A stretch of 43,869 bases of DNA from Lentisphaeria bacterium (GCA_017508555.1 JAFVYP010000077.1:1-43869); one strand, 5' to 3'. Shown: positions 1 through 9,181, counted from the first letter of the stretch. The notes: a model not told the origin generated them from the letters alone. Made by a program: numbers and translations.

Positions 1-134
1 CTAAAAATACTTCGCTTTTCTCGAAAAGGGGTGGGGTGTGGGGAGGGGAAAAACCTCTTTTCCCGCGAAAAGAAAGATAACGGAGCCGACGTTCGGCCCC
101 CTCCCCGCGATACCATCGACCCTTGTCGGGAACA
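1..134 (+). repeat. Palindrome-rich 134-bp intergenic repeat, copy A
   Basis: This stretch recurs almost unchanged, in inverted orientation, at 35847-35980. I count one substitution and two one-base length changes in A-runs. It carries three small hairpins: CTTTTC-tc-GAAAAG (15-28), CTTTTC-ccgc-GAAAAG (57-72, same arms) and GCCGA-cgt-TCGGC (85-97). The window begins where the shared core begins, so any further part of the element is cut off. It ends just upstream of the ribosome site of the following secreted-protein gene. After the TAA at 2-4 one frame is open throughout and is in phase with that gene. This looks like an intergenic dispersed repeat, not a gene. Confidence 0.85.
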
Positions 135-160
135 GCGCGTTCAAAAAAAGAGGAAAACCC

Positions 161-2281
161 ATGATGAAACATTTTTTCTTTCTGCTCTTTTCTTTTGTGC
201 TTCCGCTTCTTGCCGCTGCCCGTGAGATCATCATTGATCCCGCCTGGGGCAGAGAAACAGAACTGGGCAGCGCCCAGACACATCTGATCCCCTCCCTGCC
301 GCCGCGCTTTACCATCCGTTTTTTCAAAGAGCATTTTACTGTCAGGATCACCTCGCCCCTTTCCCCCGGCGAAAAACCCCGTTCTGCCGGAAGCCGCAAC
401 GATGAGGAATTTATGTTCACTCAGGACGCGGCGGAGTTTTTTATCTGCACCGATCCCGGAAAACGCATCTATTATCATATTGCCGTCAACCCGGCGGGAC
501 TGCGCTACACGGCCAAAAAACGGGATATCACCTGGAACCCGGCTGTCAGGACCGCCGTTTTGAAAGGAAAAAACAGCTGGACGGCAGTCATGGAGATCCC
601 TTACAAGGCTGTCGATACCGTCTTTCCCGCTCCCGGCCATGTCTGGCGGGTCAACTTTGCGGCCAAAGTCCCCATGGGCAACGGGGCCAGAAACTCCGCC
701 AACTGGAGCGGAGCAAAGGACTTCCATAATCCCGGAGATCTGGGCATCATCCGTTTCGGCAAGGGACAGCTGCCCCGTCTGCTTTCATGGCAGGCCAAAG
801 ACAATCTGCTCCATGCCGTCCTCTGCGTTCCCGTCAAATATGCGTCTGCCAAAGCTCTCTGCGAGATCGACGGCAAAAAATATCCCGGCAGAAGAGCGGG
901 CAGTCACTATCTCTGGAAAGTGCCGCTTTTCGGCAGATATGTTTATCCCAAACTGTTTGCAAAGGTCAAAATCTCTCTTACAGATAAAAACGGCAAAGAG
1001 ATCTTTTCCCGTTCCGCGCAGGCGGAGCCGGAGATCGCCCATCAATTTGATCTCAAAGGTTTCTACTGTCCGCCGCAGATGAAGGAACTGGCCTACACCC
1101 ACACGTTCCCCCGGCCCGCCCGGATGACACTAAGAAATGACAGCGGCAAGATCCTGCGGCGCTTCAACGCGCCCGCTGTGGGGAAGTTTTCCCTCACAGA
1201 GCTTGCTCCCGGACGCTATACCGCAGAACTTGAAACAGCATCCCACATCACAAGCAGAGTCTTTTTCATCACGGACATCACCCCGTCGCAGGTGAAGGAA
1301 ACAGACCGCTTCGAGATCAGAAACGGCCTCTTCCATCTGGGGGAGAAAGCGGTCTTTCTCGTCGGCGGCAGTGCCACGCCCAAAGCCCATCTGCAAACAG
1401 AAAACGTCTTCAACTTGAGGACCGGCAACAGCGGTCACATGAAAAATGCCGTTCTTTTTCGGGGAACAGTTCCCTACCGTTACTCCCGCACGCCCTTTTC
1501 CCATTACCATCTGCATCCGGATGCGGTCCGGCTCGCCGAACGGGCCGCGGCGGTTTCCTCCCCGGGCAACCGCCTCGTCCATCGGCTGGCTTACGAGGCG
1601 CAGATCCAGCTGACAACGGGCAAAAAAGAGGCTCCCGTCAAAATTGATACGCCCAGATTTTACGCGGAACTTTACAAAAAACTGAAGGCCAAATATCCGG
1701 CAAAATATTTCTCTCTTGAGATCGACCGCCCGGAGCGGATCGACGATTTTGTCCGCAGCTGCGATATTTTTGAATTTGCCTGTTACAACTCCACCTATGC
1801 CGTCAACATGATGCCGAATCTGCCGGAGGATATGAAAATGGTCAGAAAAAAAGCCGGAAAACGTCCTGTGATCTTCTGGCTGGGCGGCTCCATCCCCAAT
1901 CCTGTCTGCCGGACGGCGGAGGAGCTGCGGGCCGCCGTCTTCTGCGCCGCGGCTCTGGATATCAACGGCGTCATCATCCATCTGGGCCACGGCGGATTGG
2001 CAAGCCCCCGCGCCCGCCTCTGGAGCCTGATATCCGGCATCAACCGGGAGATCAACAGCTTCTACGCCGACTTTGCCTCCGGGATCAAAACACCCGGATT
2101 CATCAAGGAACTCAAAGGCGATTTTCTTGTTTCCGCAAGAAAATGCGGCCCCAAAACCCTCGTCCTTGTGGTCAGTCTTTCCGCAGGAGAACAGACCATG
2201 CTGCTTAAAACACAGGCCGGAGAGATCCGTAAAAAACTGACCCCCTATGAACCTCTGCTCCTGACATTTCCCGGTAAATGA
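161..2281 (+). CDS. Secreted protein with N-terminal CBM9/DOMON-like domain
   Basis: The product is 706 aa. I chose the ATG at 161 because AGAGGA lies at a good distance upstream and the protein then starts with a classic signal peptide (MMKH, a run of F/L, then LLAAA before R). The same frame is open back to position 5, but that part is repeat DNA. Residues about 20-200 look like the sugar-binding CBM9-like/DOMON beta-sandwich found in many secreted bacterial glycan-degrading proteins, with a 'W.AVMEIPY' stretch typical of them. The C-terminal 300 residues have a TIM-barrel feel (VIFWLGGSIPNP; NGVIIHLGHGG; LWSLISGIN), but I cannot name a hydrolase family or catalytic pair. A role in extracellular polysaccharide handling is inference. 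Confidence 0.8.
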   Translation: MMKHFFFLLFSFVLPLLAAAREIIIDPAWGRETELGSAQTHLIPSLPPRFTIRFFKEHFTVRITSPLSPGEKPRSAGSRNDEEFMFTQDAAEFFICTDPGKRIYYHIAVNPAGLRYTAKKRDITWNPAVRTAVLKGKNSWTAVMEIPYKAVDTVFPAPGHVWRVNFAAKVPMGNGARNSANWSGAKDFHNPGDLGIIRFGKGQLPRLLSWQAKDNLLHAVLCVPVKYASAKALCEIDGKKYPGRRAGSHYLWKVPLFGRYVYPKLFAKVKISLTDKNGKEIFSRSAQAEPEIAHQFDLKGFYCPPQMKELAYTHTFPRPARMTLRNDSGKILRRFNAPAVGKFSLTELAPGRYTAELETASHITSRVFFITDITPSQVKETDRFEIRNGLFHLGEKAVFLVGGSATPKAHLQTENVFNLRTGNSGHMKNAVLFRGTVPYRYSRTPFSHYHLHPDAVRLAERAAAVSSPGNRLVHRLAYEAQIQLTTGKKEAPVKIDTPRFYAELYKKLKAKYPAKYFSLEIDRPERIDDFVRSCDIFEFACYNSTYAVNMMPNLPEDMKMVRKKAGKRPVIFWLGGSIPNPVCRTAEELRAAVFCAAALDINGVIIHLGHGGLASPRARLWSLISGINREINSFYADFASGIKTPGFIKELKGDFLVSARKCGPKTLVLVVSLSAGEQTMLLKTQAGEIRKKLTPYEPLLLTFPGK

Positions 2282-2301
2282 GGAAAGTCCTGAAAACAGC
2301 T

Positions 2302-2330
2302 TTGAATTTTTGCCGCAGAGGGAGTATATT
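2302..2330 (+). promoter_or_regulatory. Sigma-70-type promoter of hisE-hisG
   Basis: TTGAAT (2302-2307), a 17-bp spacer and TATATT (2325-2330) lie in the gap between the secreted-protein gene and hisE. The same pattern occurs upstream of several other genes in the window, which supports it. Confidence 0.7.
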
Positions 2331-2382
2331 ATAAAGTGAACGTCTGTTTTTTTAATTTTCACGATCGGAGTTGAATTTGAAT

Positions 2383-2646
2383 ATGAAAACATTTGAAGAA
2401 TTGTTTGCGGAACTTTCCGCAAAAGCAGCGAAAAACGATCCTGATTCCGGAACCGTCAAGGAACTGGCCAAAGGAACCCATTTCATCGGCAAAAAAATCG
2501 TCGAAGAGGCCGGAGAGATCTGGATCGCCGCAGAATACGAAGGCAAAGAACGGACTGCTGAGGAGATCTCCCAGCTGCTCTATCACCTGCAGGTGATGAT
2601 GATCGACCGCGGTCTCAAACTTGAGGATATTTACAAGTACTTATGA
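2383..2646 (+). CDS. hisE: Phosphoribosyl-ATP pyrophosphatase (HisE)
   Basis: HisE hydrolyses phosphoribosyl-ATP to phosphoribosyl-AMP, step 2 of histidine synthesis. The 87-aa product is the family's usual size. It is an all-alpha MazG-like fold with the metal-binding pattern visible as 'KIVEEAGE' followed by '[14 protein letters not shown]'. The ATG at 2383 is preferred over a TTG at 2371, because CGGAG at 2366-2370 directly abuts the TTG but sits 12 bp from the ATG. The stop overlaps the hisG start by 4 bp (ATGA), so the two are translationally coupled. hisI is not fused to it and is not in the window. Confidence 0.93.
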   Translation: MKTFEELFAELSAKAAKNDPDSGTVKELAKGTHFIGKKIVEEAGEIWIAAEYEGKERTAEEISQLLYHLQVMMIDRGLKLEDIYKYL

Positions 2647-3509
2647 TGAACAGCACACAAGCCCTTAAAATCGCGATTCCCAACAAAGGCGCTCTTTCCG
2701 AAGGCGTTGTCAAACTCCTTCTGGCCGCCGGATACCGCTGCGGACGCAGCGGACGGGAATTGATCGTCCACGATACTGACAACAATATCGAATTTGTCTT
2801 TCTCCGTCCCCGGGATATCGCCCTCTATGTGGGCAAAGGCATCATCGACGCCGGTATCACCGGCAGAGATCTGGCCACCGACAGCGGCGCGGAAACGGCA
2901 GAACTGATGAAACTGGGGATCGGCAGATCCCGTTTCTGCTTTGCCGCCCCCAAGGGAACTGTCAAATCCATTGAGGAACTCAACGGCAAACGCATTGCCA
3001 CAAGTTATCCTGAACTGCTGCGCCGCAATCTGGCCGAACGGAACATGACCTGCCCCATCGTCAAACTGGACGGCGCTGTGGAGATCTCCGTCGAGCTGGG
3101 CGTGGCCGATGCCATTGCTGACGTGGTGGAGTCCGGTTCAACGCTCCGCGAAGCCGGATTGGAGATCATCGGTGATCCCATGCTCCACTCGGAAGCCATC
3201 CTGATCGGCGGCAGTGAAAAGATCGCCTCCCATCCCGATATCGAAAGACTGATGGGACGTATCAACGGTATCCTGGTCGCTTCAAGCTATGTCATCATCG
3301 AATACGATATCGAACGCAGCAAACTGGAAGCCGGATGCAAAATCACTCCCGGACTGGAAGCGCCCACCATCTCTCCCCTGGCCAACCCCGACTGGGTCGC
3401 CGTCAAAGCCATGGCCTCCAAGAGAGATTACAACCGCATCATGGATGAACTGCATGAGCTGGGCGCCAGAGCCGTTATCGTTACGGAGATCTGCTCCTGC
3501 CGTCTGTAA
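2643..3509 (+). CDS. hisG: ATP phosphoribosyltransferase, long form (HisG)
   Basis: HisG condenses ATP and PRPP, the first committed and feedback-regulated step of histidine synthesis. At 288 aa this is the long, hexameric form. It has two periplasmic-binding-protein-like lobes (about 1-210; start '[19 protein letters not shown]', then '[10 protein letters not shown]') and a C-terminal ACT-like regulatory domain (about 215-288). It therefore should not need the HisZ partner of short-form enzymes. It overlaps hisE by ATGA. No other his gene follows, so the pathway genes are dispersed in this genome. Confidence 0.95.
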   Translation: MMNSTQALKIAIPNKGALSEGVVKLLLAAGYRCGRSGRELIVHDTDNNIEFVFLRPRDIALYVGKGIIDAGITGRDLATDSGAETAELMKLGIGRSRFCFAAPKGTVKSIEELNGKRIATSYPELLRRNLAERNMTCPIVKLDGAVEISVELGVADAIADVVESGSTLREAGLEIIGDPMLHSEAILIGGSEKIASHPDIERLMGRINGILVASSYVIIEYDIERSKLEAGCKITPGLEAPTISPLANPDWVAVKAMASKRDYNRIMDELHELGARAVIVTEICSCRL

Positions 3510-3533
3510 TTTTTTCACAAGGGAGATATACTG

Positions 3534-4511
3534 ATGCAAAAGACGATCCTTGAACGCGCAAGAGAGGTCTTTGACATTGAGATCAACGGTGTTCAGGCCC
3601 TCCGGGATAATCTGGGCGAACACTTTGAAATGCTGGTCAAAAGCTGCGCTTCCACCATCGAAAAAGGCGGCAAGCTGGTCATTACCGGTATCGGCAAATC
3701 CGGATATATCGGCAAAAAAATGGCCGCGACCCTTTCCAGCGTGGGCAGTCCCGCCGTGTTCATGCACCCGGTGGAGGCCCGTCACGGCGATCTGGGAATC
3801 ATCCAGAAAAACGATCTGCTTATTGCCTTGAGTTACAGCGGAGAAACGGAAGAGCTTCTGGTCGTCCTGACACCTGCCAAACGGCTGGGCGTCGAACTGG
3901 TGGCCATTACCGGAAATCCGGATTCAACCCTGGCCAAAATGAGCGATCTTGTGGTCGAAATGCCTGTTCCCCGGGAAGCCTGTCCCTTCAATCTGGCTCC
4001 CACGACGACCACCACGGCGCTTCTGGTGCTGGGGGATGCACTGGCCCTCGTTCTGCTGGACATGCACGGATTTTCCAAATCCGACTACGGCCGTCTCCAT
4101 CCCGGCGGGGCCATCGGACGCATGGTCACCACCCGGGCGGCGGATATTATGCGCAAACTGGAAAACTCCGCTATCGTCAAACCCTCAAGCACCGTCAGGG
4201 AAACGATTTACGCTATGAGTCACGCCCGCTGCGGCTCCGCCATCATCGCCGATAAAAACGGACGGCTGCTGGGGATTTTCACCGACGGAGATTTCCGCCG
4301 TCTGGCTGAAAAAGAGGAAAAGGTCCTGGAGCTGGTCATGGAAAATGTCATGACCCGCAACCCCGTATCCATCACAGCCGATGCGCTGGCAGTGGAGGTC
4401 CTCAAGATCCTCGAACAGCGCCGCATCGACGATATCGTCGTCACCGACGGCAACGGACTGGTCCAGGGCTTCATCGACGTGCAGGACCTGCCCGGACTGA
4501 AAATCATGTAA
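3534..4511 (+). CDS. kdsD: D-arabinose-5-phosphate isomerase (KdsD/KpsF)
   Basis: It converts ribulose-5-phosphate to arabinose-5-phosphate, the precursor of Kdo in LPS. The 325-aa protein has the family layout: an N-terminal SIS sugar-isomerase domain (about 35-175, with 'GIGKSGYIGKKMAATLSS' and 'ARHGDLG') and two C-terminal CBS domains (about 205-325). A GGGAG site precedes the ATG by 8-9 bp. The gene lies 24 bp after hisG and 20 bp before a BamD-like gene, so it probably heads or belongs to an envelope-biogenesis operon. KpsF and GutQ paralogues share this architecture, so the symbol is by function only. Confidence 0.93.
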   Translation: MQKTILERAREVFDIEINGVQALRDNLGEHFEMLVKSCASTIEKGGKLVITGIGKSGYIGKKMAATLSSVGSPAVFMHPVEARHGDLGIIQKNDLLIALSYSGETEELLVVLTPAKRLGVELVAITGNPDSTLAKMSDLVVEMPVPREACPFNLAPTTTTTALLVLGDALALVLLDMHGFSKSDYGRLHPGGAIGRMVTTRAADIMRKLENSAIVKPSSTVRETIYAMSHARCGSAIIADKNGRLLGIFTDGDFRRLAEKEEKVLELVMENVMTRNPVSITADALAVEVLKILEQRRIDDIVVTDGNGLVQGFIDVQDLPGLKIM

Positions 4512-4531
4512 CCGGCAAGGGAGCTGATCTT

Positions 4532-5599
4532 GTGAAAAAACTTCTTCTTCCCCTTCTGCTGTGTACCTGCGCGCTCCTCTTTGCCAATAAAGACGCAGAA
4601 GCGACAAAGGTCTATGAGGAAGGCTACAAGGCTTATCAGGATAAAAAATACTACAAAGCCGCCAATCTCTTTGAAGAATCCCGTATTCTGGCTTCCAGTC
4701 CCACCATCAAGGCCAACAGCCTGCGGGCCCAGGTGGGCGCGTGGCGCATGTGCGAGATGCCCTACCGGGAATACAAAGCCATTGAGGCCCTGCTGACAGG
4801 ATATCCGGAGTTCGCCAACTTCAAGGAGCTGGTCTCCCGGGAGTATGAGATCGGAACAGCCTATTACAAAGGGACCCGGGAACCGGCCTACTGGCATCTG
4901 CGCTGGGTCCCCTGGCTGGTGGATGACAACAAGTGTGCCGAGATCTATCAGAAGGCTCTGTCACGGGCTCCCTTTTCGCCGCAGGCGCCCTCCGCAAGGC
5001 TCCGTCTGGCCCACCTGATGGATGAGGAGGGCAAAACCCGGGAGTCTCTGGAGCAGTACCGGATCATCATCCGCGACTTCCCCAACGCCAAAGAGTACCG
5101 CTACGCGCTGCTGGCTCTGGCCAACGGCCTTTTCATTCTGGCGGAGAGGGGCGACGGAGACGGCAAATTCATTCAGGAAGCCCATGAGGTCCTTCAGCTG
5201 TTCATCCGCAAATATCCCGAAGCCTCCGAAAAACCCTGGGTCAAACGGCACCTGGCCATCTACAAGGATATTCAGGGAAAACGCTATTACGATATGGCCT
5301 GTTACTACGAAAAGAACGGCAAAAGCGATGCGGCCCGCAGATATCTGGCACTGGTTTTGCGGGATTATCCCGACAGTCTTTCCGCGCCCGAAGCGGAAAA
5401 GCTGCTGGTCAAGCTGGATAAGACTTTTATTCCCGGCGACTTTGTTCAGCCGGCAGGTTCCCGTTTGCCTCAGCTCCGCAGTTATGCCATTCCGGATGAG
5501 GCTGAGAAGATCCTGATCCGTCCCGGAAAAGGCAACCATTATCTGGTTCCTGTACCTAATCTCTTCCCGGGAAGAAAAGAGACCCCCAAGGAGAAATGA
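4532..5599 (+). CDS. BamD-like secreted TPR protein
   Basis: The 355-aa product starts at a GTG with GGGAG upstream. It has a signal peptide (KKLLLPLLLCTCALLFA) followed by TPR-type helical pairs ('EEGYKAYQDKKYYKAANLFEES', 'YRIIIRDFPNAKEYRYALLALA', 'LALVLRDYPDSLSAPEAEKLL'), the layout of BamD/YfiO-like outer-membrane assembly factors. A strict lipobox is not present: cysteines in the signal region are preceded by L or T, not by G/A/S. Lipidation is therefore doubtful. It overlaps the following LptE-like gene by 4 bp and follows kdsD, so the context is outer-membrane biogenesis. The BamD role is inference from fold and neighbours. Confidence 0.75.
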   Translation: MKKLLLPLLLCTCALLFANKDAEATKVYEEGYKAYQDKKYYKAANLFEESRILASSPTIKANSLRAQVGAWRMCEMPYREYKAIEALLTGYPEFANFKELVSREYEIGTAYYKGTREPAYWHLRWVPWLVDDNKCAEIYQKALSRAPFSPQAPSARLRLAHLMDEEGKTRESLEQYRIIIRDFPNAKEYRYALLALANGLFILAERGDGDGKFIQEAHEVLQLFIRKYPEASEKPWVKRHLAIYKDIQGKRYYDMACYYEKNGKSDAARRYLALVLRDYPDSLSAPEAEKLLVKLDKTFIPGDFVQPAGSRLPQLRSYAIPDEAEKILIRPGKGNHYLVPVPNLFPGRKETPKEK

Positions 5600-6120
5600 T
5601 GATGAAAAACCTCTTTTTCCGCTCCCTGCTTTGCCTTTTCTTTGCCGCAGTCCTTTCCGGCTGCGGTTACCGGCTGGGCAATCTGGGACATCCCCAGCTC
5701 AAAAGTGTCGCCATTGCCCCCGTTGTCAATGATACCCTGGGTTACAATGCCGCCGCCATCATGCGCAGTCTGCTTGCGGAAACGTTCCAGACGGACGGCA
5801 CCATGAAACTGACTGGCATGAGCAAAGCCGACTGTATCGTCTATGCCCGTATCACCTCCATCACCTTTCAGGCGATCTCCTGGAGTACCAACAAGAACGA
5901 TGACTCTTATCTGCCCAATCAGTGGCGGGTAAATCTGACGGCGGAATATTCCGTTGTCCTGCCGGGAAAAGCGGCACCTCTTATCAAATCTCGCACCGCC
6001 GCCGGAAAAGCGGAATTCATGAGCGGGCCGGATGTGGAGATCAGCCGTAATTATGCGGTCAGACAGGCTGCCTTTGTGGCCGCTAAAGATATCGTTTCCC
6101 AGGTGACGGAGTCCTGGTGA
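5596..6120 (+). CDS. LptE-like outer-membrane lipoprotein
   Basis: The product is 174 aa (up to 2 fewer if a later ATG of the ATGATGATG run is used). It has a lipoprotein signal peptide with lipobox LSGC, so the mature protein begins 'CGYRLG', a start typical of LptE, which plugs the LptD channel that inserts LPS in the outer membrane. The following 'LKSVAIAPVVNDT' and a Leu/Ala-rich helix fit the LptE/LptB-associated fold. The start overlaps the preceding stop (ATGA). Together with kdsD and the BamD-like gene it makes an LPS and outer-membrane module. Confidence 0.82.
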   Translation: MMMKNLFFRSLLCLFFAAVLSGCGYRLGNLGHPQLKSVAIAPVVNDTLGYNAAAIMRSLLAETFQTDGTMKLTGMSKADCIVYARITSITFQAISWSTNKNDDSYLPNQWRVNLTAEYSVVLPGKAAPLIKSRTAAGKAEFMSGPDVEISRNYAVRQAAFVAAKDIVSQVTESW

Positions 6121-6155
6121 TCTTTCCCGGATAAAAAAGAAAGGATGGCTGCGGG

Positions 6156-7460
6156 ATGCTGCTGAGTATTGCAAAAAAGGGACAATCCCTGCTTCTGCTT
6201 TCCTTTGCCATGCTTATTCTGACAGGAACGCTCCTGCTGAAATTTTTCGGCACGCCGGGGGATAAAATCAGCTGGGTGGATTCTCTTTTCATGTCCACCA
6301 GTGCCGTCTGTGTCACCGGATTGGCCAGCGTTCCCGTCTCTTCTCTCAACTGGTTCGGACAGCTGACCCTGCTGCTGCTTATCCAGGCTGGCGGCGTCGG
6401 CATCATGACTTTGAGCGCCTCGATCCTGCTCTCTCTGGGCAAAGGTCTTTCTTTCAGCAACACACTTCTGATCTCCTCTTTGAATGACGATTTTTCCCTG
6501 CGGGGCACAGAGGGACTGACCCTCACCGTTATCCGCTACACCGTCATCACGGAGGCCGTCGGCATGGTCTTTATCTATCTGGGAAATGTCCTCAACGGCT
6601 CCCACTGGGGCAGCGCCGTCTGGGAGGCCGCCTTTGTGGCTGTTTCCAGTTTCTGCAACGCGGGCTTCACCCCCTGTGACGACAGTATGGCCTCGCAGCA
6701 TATCCTCAGCAAAGCCGCCTGTTCCCTTTTGACCGTTCTGGGCGGATTGGGCGTGTATGTGATCTATGACCTGCTTCAAGTCATCAAAAAAAAGCAGCAG
6801 AAACTGCGCCTTCACTCCAAAGTGGTCGTGGGAACGACTCTGCTGCTGCTCCTGGCCGGAACACTGATCTTCAAATTCACCGGATTGCAGAACGGCGGAA
6901 AAATCAACTGGCTGGATGCGGCATTCCTTTCTGTCTCATGCAGAACGTCGGGATTTTCCACCTTCGATCCGGGGACACTCTCTGATGCGGGACTTCTGAC
7001 AGCCATGGTCCTCATGCTCATCGGCGCCTCTCCCGGCTCCACCGGCGGCGGCATGAAAACCAGCACGGTGGCCGTTGCCTGCGCCGCCATCTGGAACACC
7101 TTTCAGGGAAACACACAAGTCCTGATGTTCAAAAGGATGATCCCGGCATCCAATGTATTGAGGGCATTTTCCATTATCGTCATCTTTCTTCTCATCACCT
7201 ATACCGGGGTCATGACCATGCAGGCGCTCTCTCCTGAAACGGAAATGACAGCAGTCCTGTTTGAGTCCATATCGGCCCTGACGACCACGGGGTTATCCAT
7301 CAACGGAACAACCGGGGCATTTCATACACCGGCCAAACTGACACTGGCCCTTTTTATGTTCATCGGCAGAATGGGTCCCTTTACCATCATGCTGTTTCTG
7401 CTGTCCCGGGAAAAGCCCGGACAGCTCAAATATCCACAAGAACGTATCATCATAGGTTAA
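6156..7460 (+). CDS. ktrB: TrkH/KtrB-type potassium uptake subunit
   Basis: This is an integral membrane K+ translocating subunit, 434 aa, close to KtrB length. All four pore-loop signatures are visible, each with a conserved Gly: 'AVCVTGLAS', 'SSFCNAGFT', 'SCRTSGFST' and 'ALTTTGLSI'. The 'GGGMKTSTV' loop after the third pore is the gating-loop region of the family. The ktrA-like gene follows after 4 bp, as expected for a two-gene uptake system. TrkH is an alternative name; the modest length and the single-RCK partner favour KtrB. Confidence 0.93.
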   Translation: MLLSIAKKGQSLLLLSFAMLILTGTLLLKFFGTPGDKISWVDSLFMSTSAVCVTGLASVPVSSLNWFGQLTLLLLIQAGGVGIMTLSASILLSLGKGLSFSNTLLISSLNDDFSLRGTEGLTLTVIRYTVITEAVGMVFIYLGNVLNGSHWGSAVWEAAFVAVSSFCNAGFTPCDDSMASQHILSKAACSLLTVLGGLGVYVIYDLLQVIKKKQQKLRLHSKVVVGTTLLLLLAGTLIFKFTGLQNGGKINWLDAAFLSVSCRTSGFSTFDPGTLSDAGLLTAMVLMLIGASPGSTGGGMKTSTVAVACAAIWNTFQGNTQVLMFKRMIPASNVLRAFSIIVIFLLITYTGVMTMQALSPETEMTAVLFESISALTTTGLSINGTTGAFHTPAKLTLALFMFIGRMGPFTIMLFLLSREKPGQLKYPQERIIIG

Positions 7461-7464
7461 TATC

Positions 7465-8121
7465 ATGGCAAGAAACAGTTACGCTATTTTCGGACTCGGT
7501 TCCTTCGGTTCAAAACTGGCTCTTGAGCTGAGCCGGGCAGGCAACACCGTTCTCGTCTGCGACCTCAATCCCCAGCGGGTGGATGACCTTAAAGACAAGG
7601 TCACTCAAGCCGTTATCGCCGATGTCAGCAACGAAGAGGCTGTCAAAGAACTCAATGTTTCCAAATTCGACGCCGTCATTCTGAGCATGAGTTCCTACTT
7701 TGAAAAACAGGTGCTGGCCCTGACCCTGCTCAAGCAGGAGGGGGTCAGACGGGTGCTGGCCAAAGCCAACACCAATATCCAGGAAAAGATCCTTTACCGG
7801 CTGGGAGCGGATGAAGTCATCCAGCCGGAACAGGATGTCGCTTTCCGTCTTTCACGCAGACTTTCTCTTTCAAACATCGCGGATATGTTTGATTTCAAAG
7901 GTTCCGCCATCGCGGAGGTCATCGTTCCGGGACATCTGGGCGGACGGACTCTCAAAGAGCTGGATCTGCGCAATAAACATCAGGTTACAGTCCTTCTGCT
8001 GCGCAAACCCGGCAGCACGGAGGAACGGCCAACAGGTCCGGCTACTCTCATCGAACGGGGAGATATGCTGACCGTTTTCGGTAATCAACAGTCGATCATA
8101 GAATTGTTCAAGGAGGATTAA
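7465..8121 (+). CDS. ktrA: KtrA-type RCK regulatory subunit of potassium uptake
   Basis: This is the cytoplasmic NAD(H)/ATP-binding gating ring of the K+ uptake system. The 218-aa protein has one RCK_N Rossmann domain ('YAIFGLGSFGSKLA', acidic residue in 'VLVCDLNPQ') and one RCK_C domain (from about residue 135, 'AIAEVIVPGHLGGRTLKELDL'). That is half of the duplicated TrkA, so KtrA fits better. It starts 4 bp after the transporter gene, with a weak ribosome site. The HIT gene follows within 3 bp. Confidence 0.93.
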   Translation: MARNSYAIFGLGSFGSKLALELSRAGNTVLVCDLNPQRVDDLKDKVTQAVIADVSNEEAVKELNVSKFDAVILSMSSYFEKQVLALTLLKQEGVRRVLAKANTNIQEKILYRLGADEVIQPEQDVAFRLSRRLSLSNIADMFDFKGSAIAEVIVPGHLGGRTLKELDLRNKHQVTVLLLRKPGSTEERPTGPATLIERGDMLTVFGNQQSIIELFKED

Positions 8122-8124
8122 ATC

Positions 8125-8559
8125 ATGAGCAGCTGTATTTTTTGCAAAATCATTTCCGGAGAGATCCCTGCCGCCAAAATTTATGAAGATGATCTGGTGC
8201 TGGCTTTTCTCGATATCGGTCCCATCAATTTCGGTCACACGCTGGTGATCCCCAAGGAGCATCACGAATCCAGCTCCACGATCCCCGAAGCCGTTGCCGG
8301 CAGAATGTTCCACGTGGGCAGCCGCATCGGTATCGCGCTCAAGCGCAAGTTTGAATACGACGCCTTCAATCTCCATCTGGCGGATGGAACCGCGGCGGGC
8401 CAGGTGGTCATGCACGCTCATCTGCACGTGGTTCCCCGGGGCGTTGAGGATGGTTTCCGCTGGAACTGGCGGCAGCTGGCCTACAAGGAGGGAGAACTGC
8501 CCGCCTTCGCGGAAGAACTGGCCGCCAAAGTCGCTGCGGATCTGGCCAAAGGAGAATAA
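8125..8559 (+). CDS. HIT-family nucleotide hydrolase (Hint-like)
   Basis: The product is 144 aa. It begins 'SSCIFCKIISGEIPAAKIYEDD', the zinc-ligand start of Hint/HIT proteins, and contains the histidine triad as 'VVMHAHLHVVPR' near residue 95. Members cleave nucleoside phosphoramidates or dinucleoside polyphosphates. AAGGAGG upstream is the strongest ribosome site of the region and lies within the end of ktrA. The C-terminal acidic/alanine helix is longer than in the shortest Hint proteins. The substrate cannot be told from sequence. Confidence 0.93.
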   Translation: MSSCIFCKIISGEIPAAKIYEDDLVLAFLDIGPINFGHTLVIPKEHHESSSTIPEAVAGRMFHVGSRIGIALKRKFEYDAFNLHLADGTAAGQVVMHAHLHVVPRGVEDGFRWNWRQLAYKEGELPAFAEELAAKVAADLAKGE

Positions 8560-8563
8560 AATT

Positions 8564-9181
8564 ATGAAACTTTTCAAAAAACTGTTTCTGCTCCTTTGTC
8601 TCTTTTCCGGTCTCCTTCTCCGGGCCGATGAACTGCTGGATATCTCACGGGAACTGGACTTTTTTGAAAATGCTTTTGTAACGGCCGCAGGAGAACCTGT
8701 GACGTCGGAAAATCACCGTCAGGTGGAAAAACGTCTCCGGGATTTTCATTCCCGACTGGTCCAGTTTCAGCGGAAACTCCAGAAACAGCGCGTTCCCCGT
8801 ATTCCCAATTTCGTCGCCTACTCCATGGAGCTCAAGCGTGTTTTCGGCAATTTCGGGATCCTCAACAAGAAAAAGGGCAAACTCCCCTATCTGAAACAAA
8901 CCGGCATGAAGGATTACACCCGGATCTTTCTCAGAACTGTCCGTCAGCAGGCCCGGGAAAAAGGCCAGCCCCGCCCCCGCACTGCCACGCTCAAAAATGT
9001 CAATGTGCAAGCCTATTGCGCATGGCTGGATGATGTGGCGCAGGCAAACATTGCCCTCATCAGCAAGAAAAAATTTATCAAAGCCGCCACGCGGAACGCC
9101 CTTGAGTCCTATATCCTCAATATAGTCGGTCTGCGCAAGTGCGTTGTCGTACTTGCTCAAAACAAATTCTATAAACCCTGA
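8564..9181 (+). CDS. Secreted protein of unknown function
   Basis: The product is 205 aa. The ATG at 8564 has GGAG 8-9 bp upstream and gives a clear signal peptide (MKLFKKLFLLLCLFSGLLLRA). The open frame extends further upstream only as a shadow of the HIT gene. The mature part is basic and mostly alpha-helical ('RQVEKRLRDFHSRLVQFQRKL', 'RTVRQQAREKGQPRPR'), with no motif I recognise. It sits between the HIT gene and folD with short gaps and is probably co-transcribed. Confidence 0.7.
   Translation: MKLFKKLFLLLCLFSGLLLRADELLDISRELDFFENAFVTAAGEPVTSENHRQVEKRLRDFHSRLVQFQRKLQKQRVPRIPNFVAYSMELKRVFGNFGILNKKKGKLPYLKQTGMKDYTRIFLRTVRQQAREKGQPRPRTATLKNVNVQAYCAWLDDVAQANIALISKKKFIKAATRNALESYILNIVGLRKCVVVLAQNKFYKP

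Noticed and set aside
38-160. N-terminal extension of the secreted protein into repeat copy A
   Set aside because: In frame and open, but the ATG at 161 has the ribosome site and starts a proper signal peptide; copy B of the repeat does not keep this frame.
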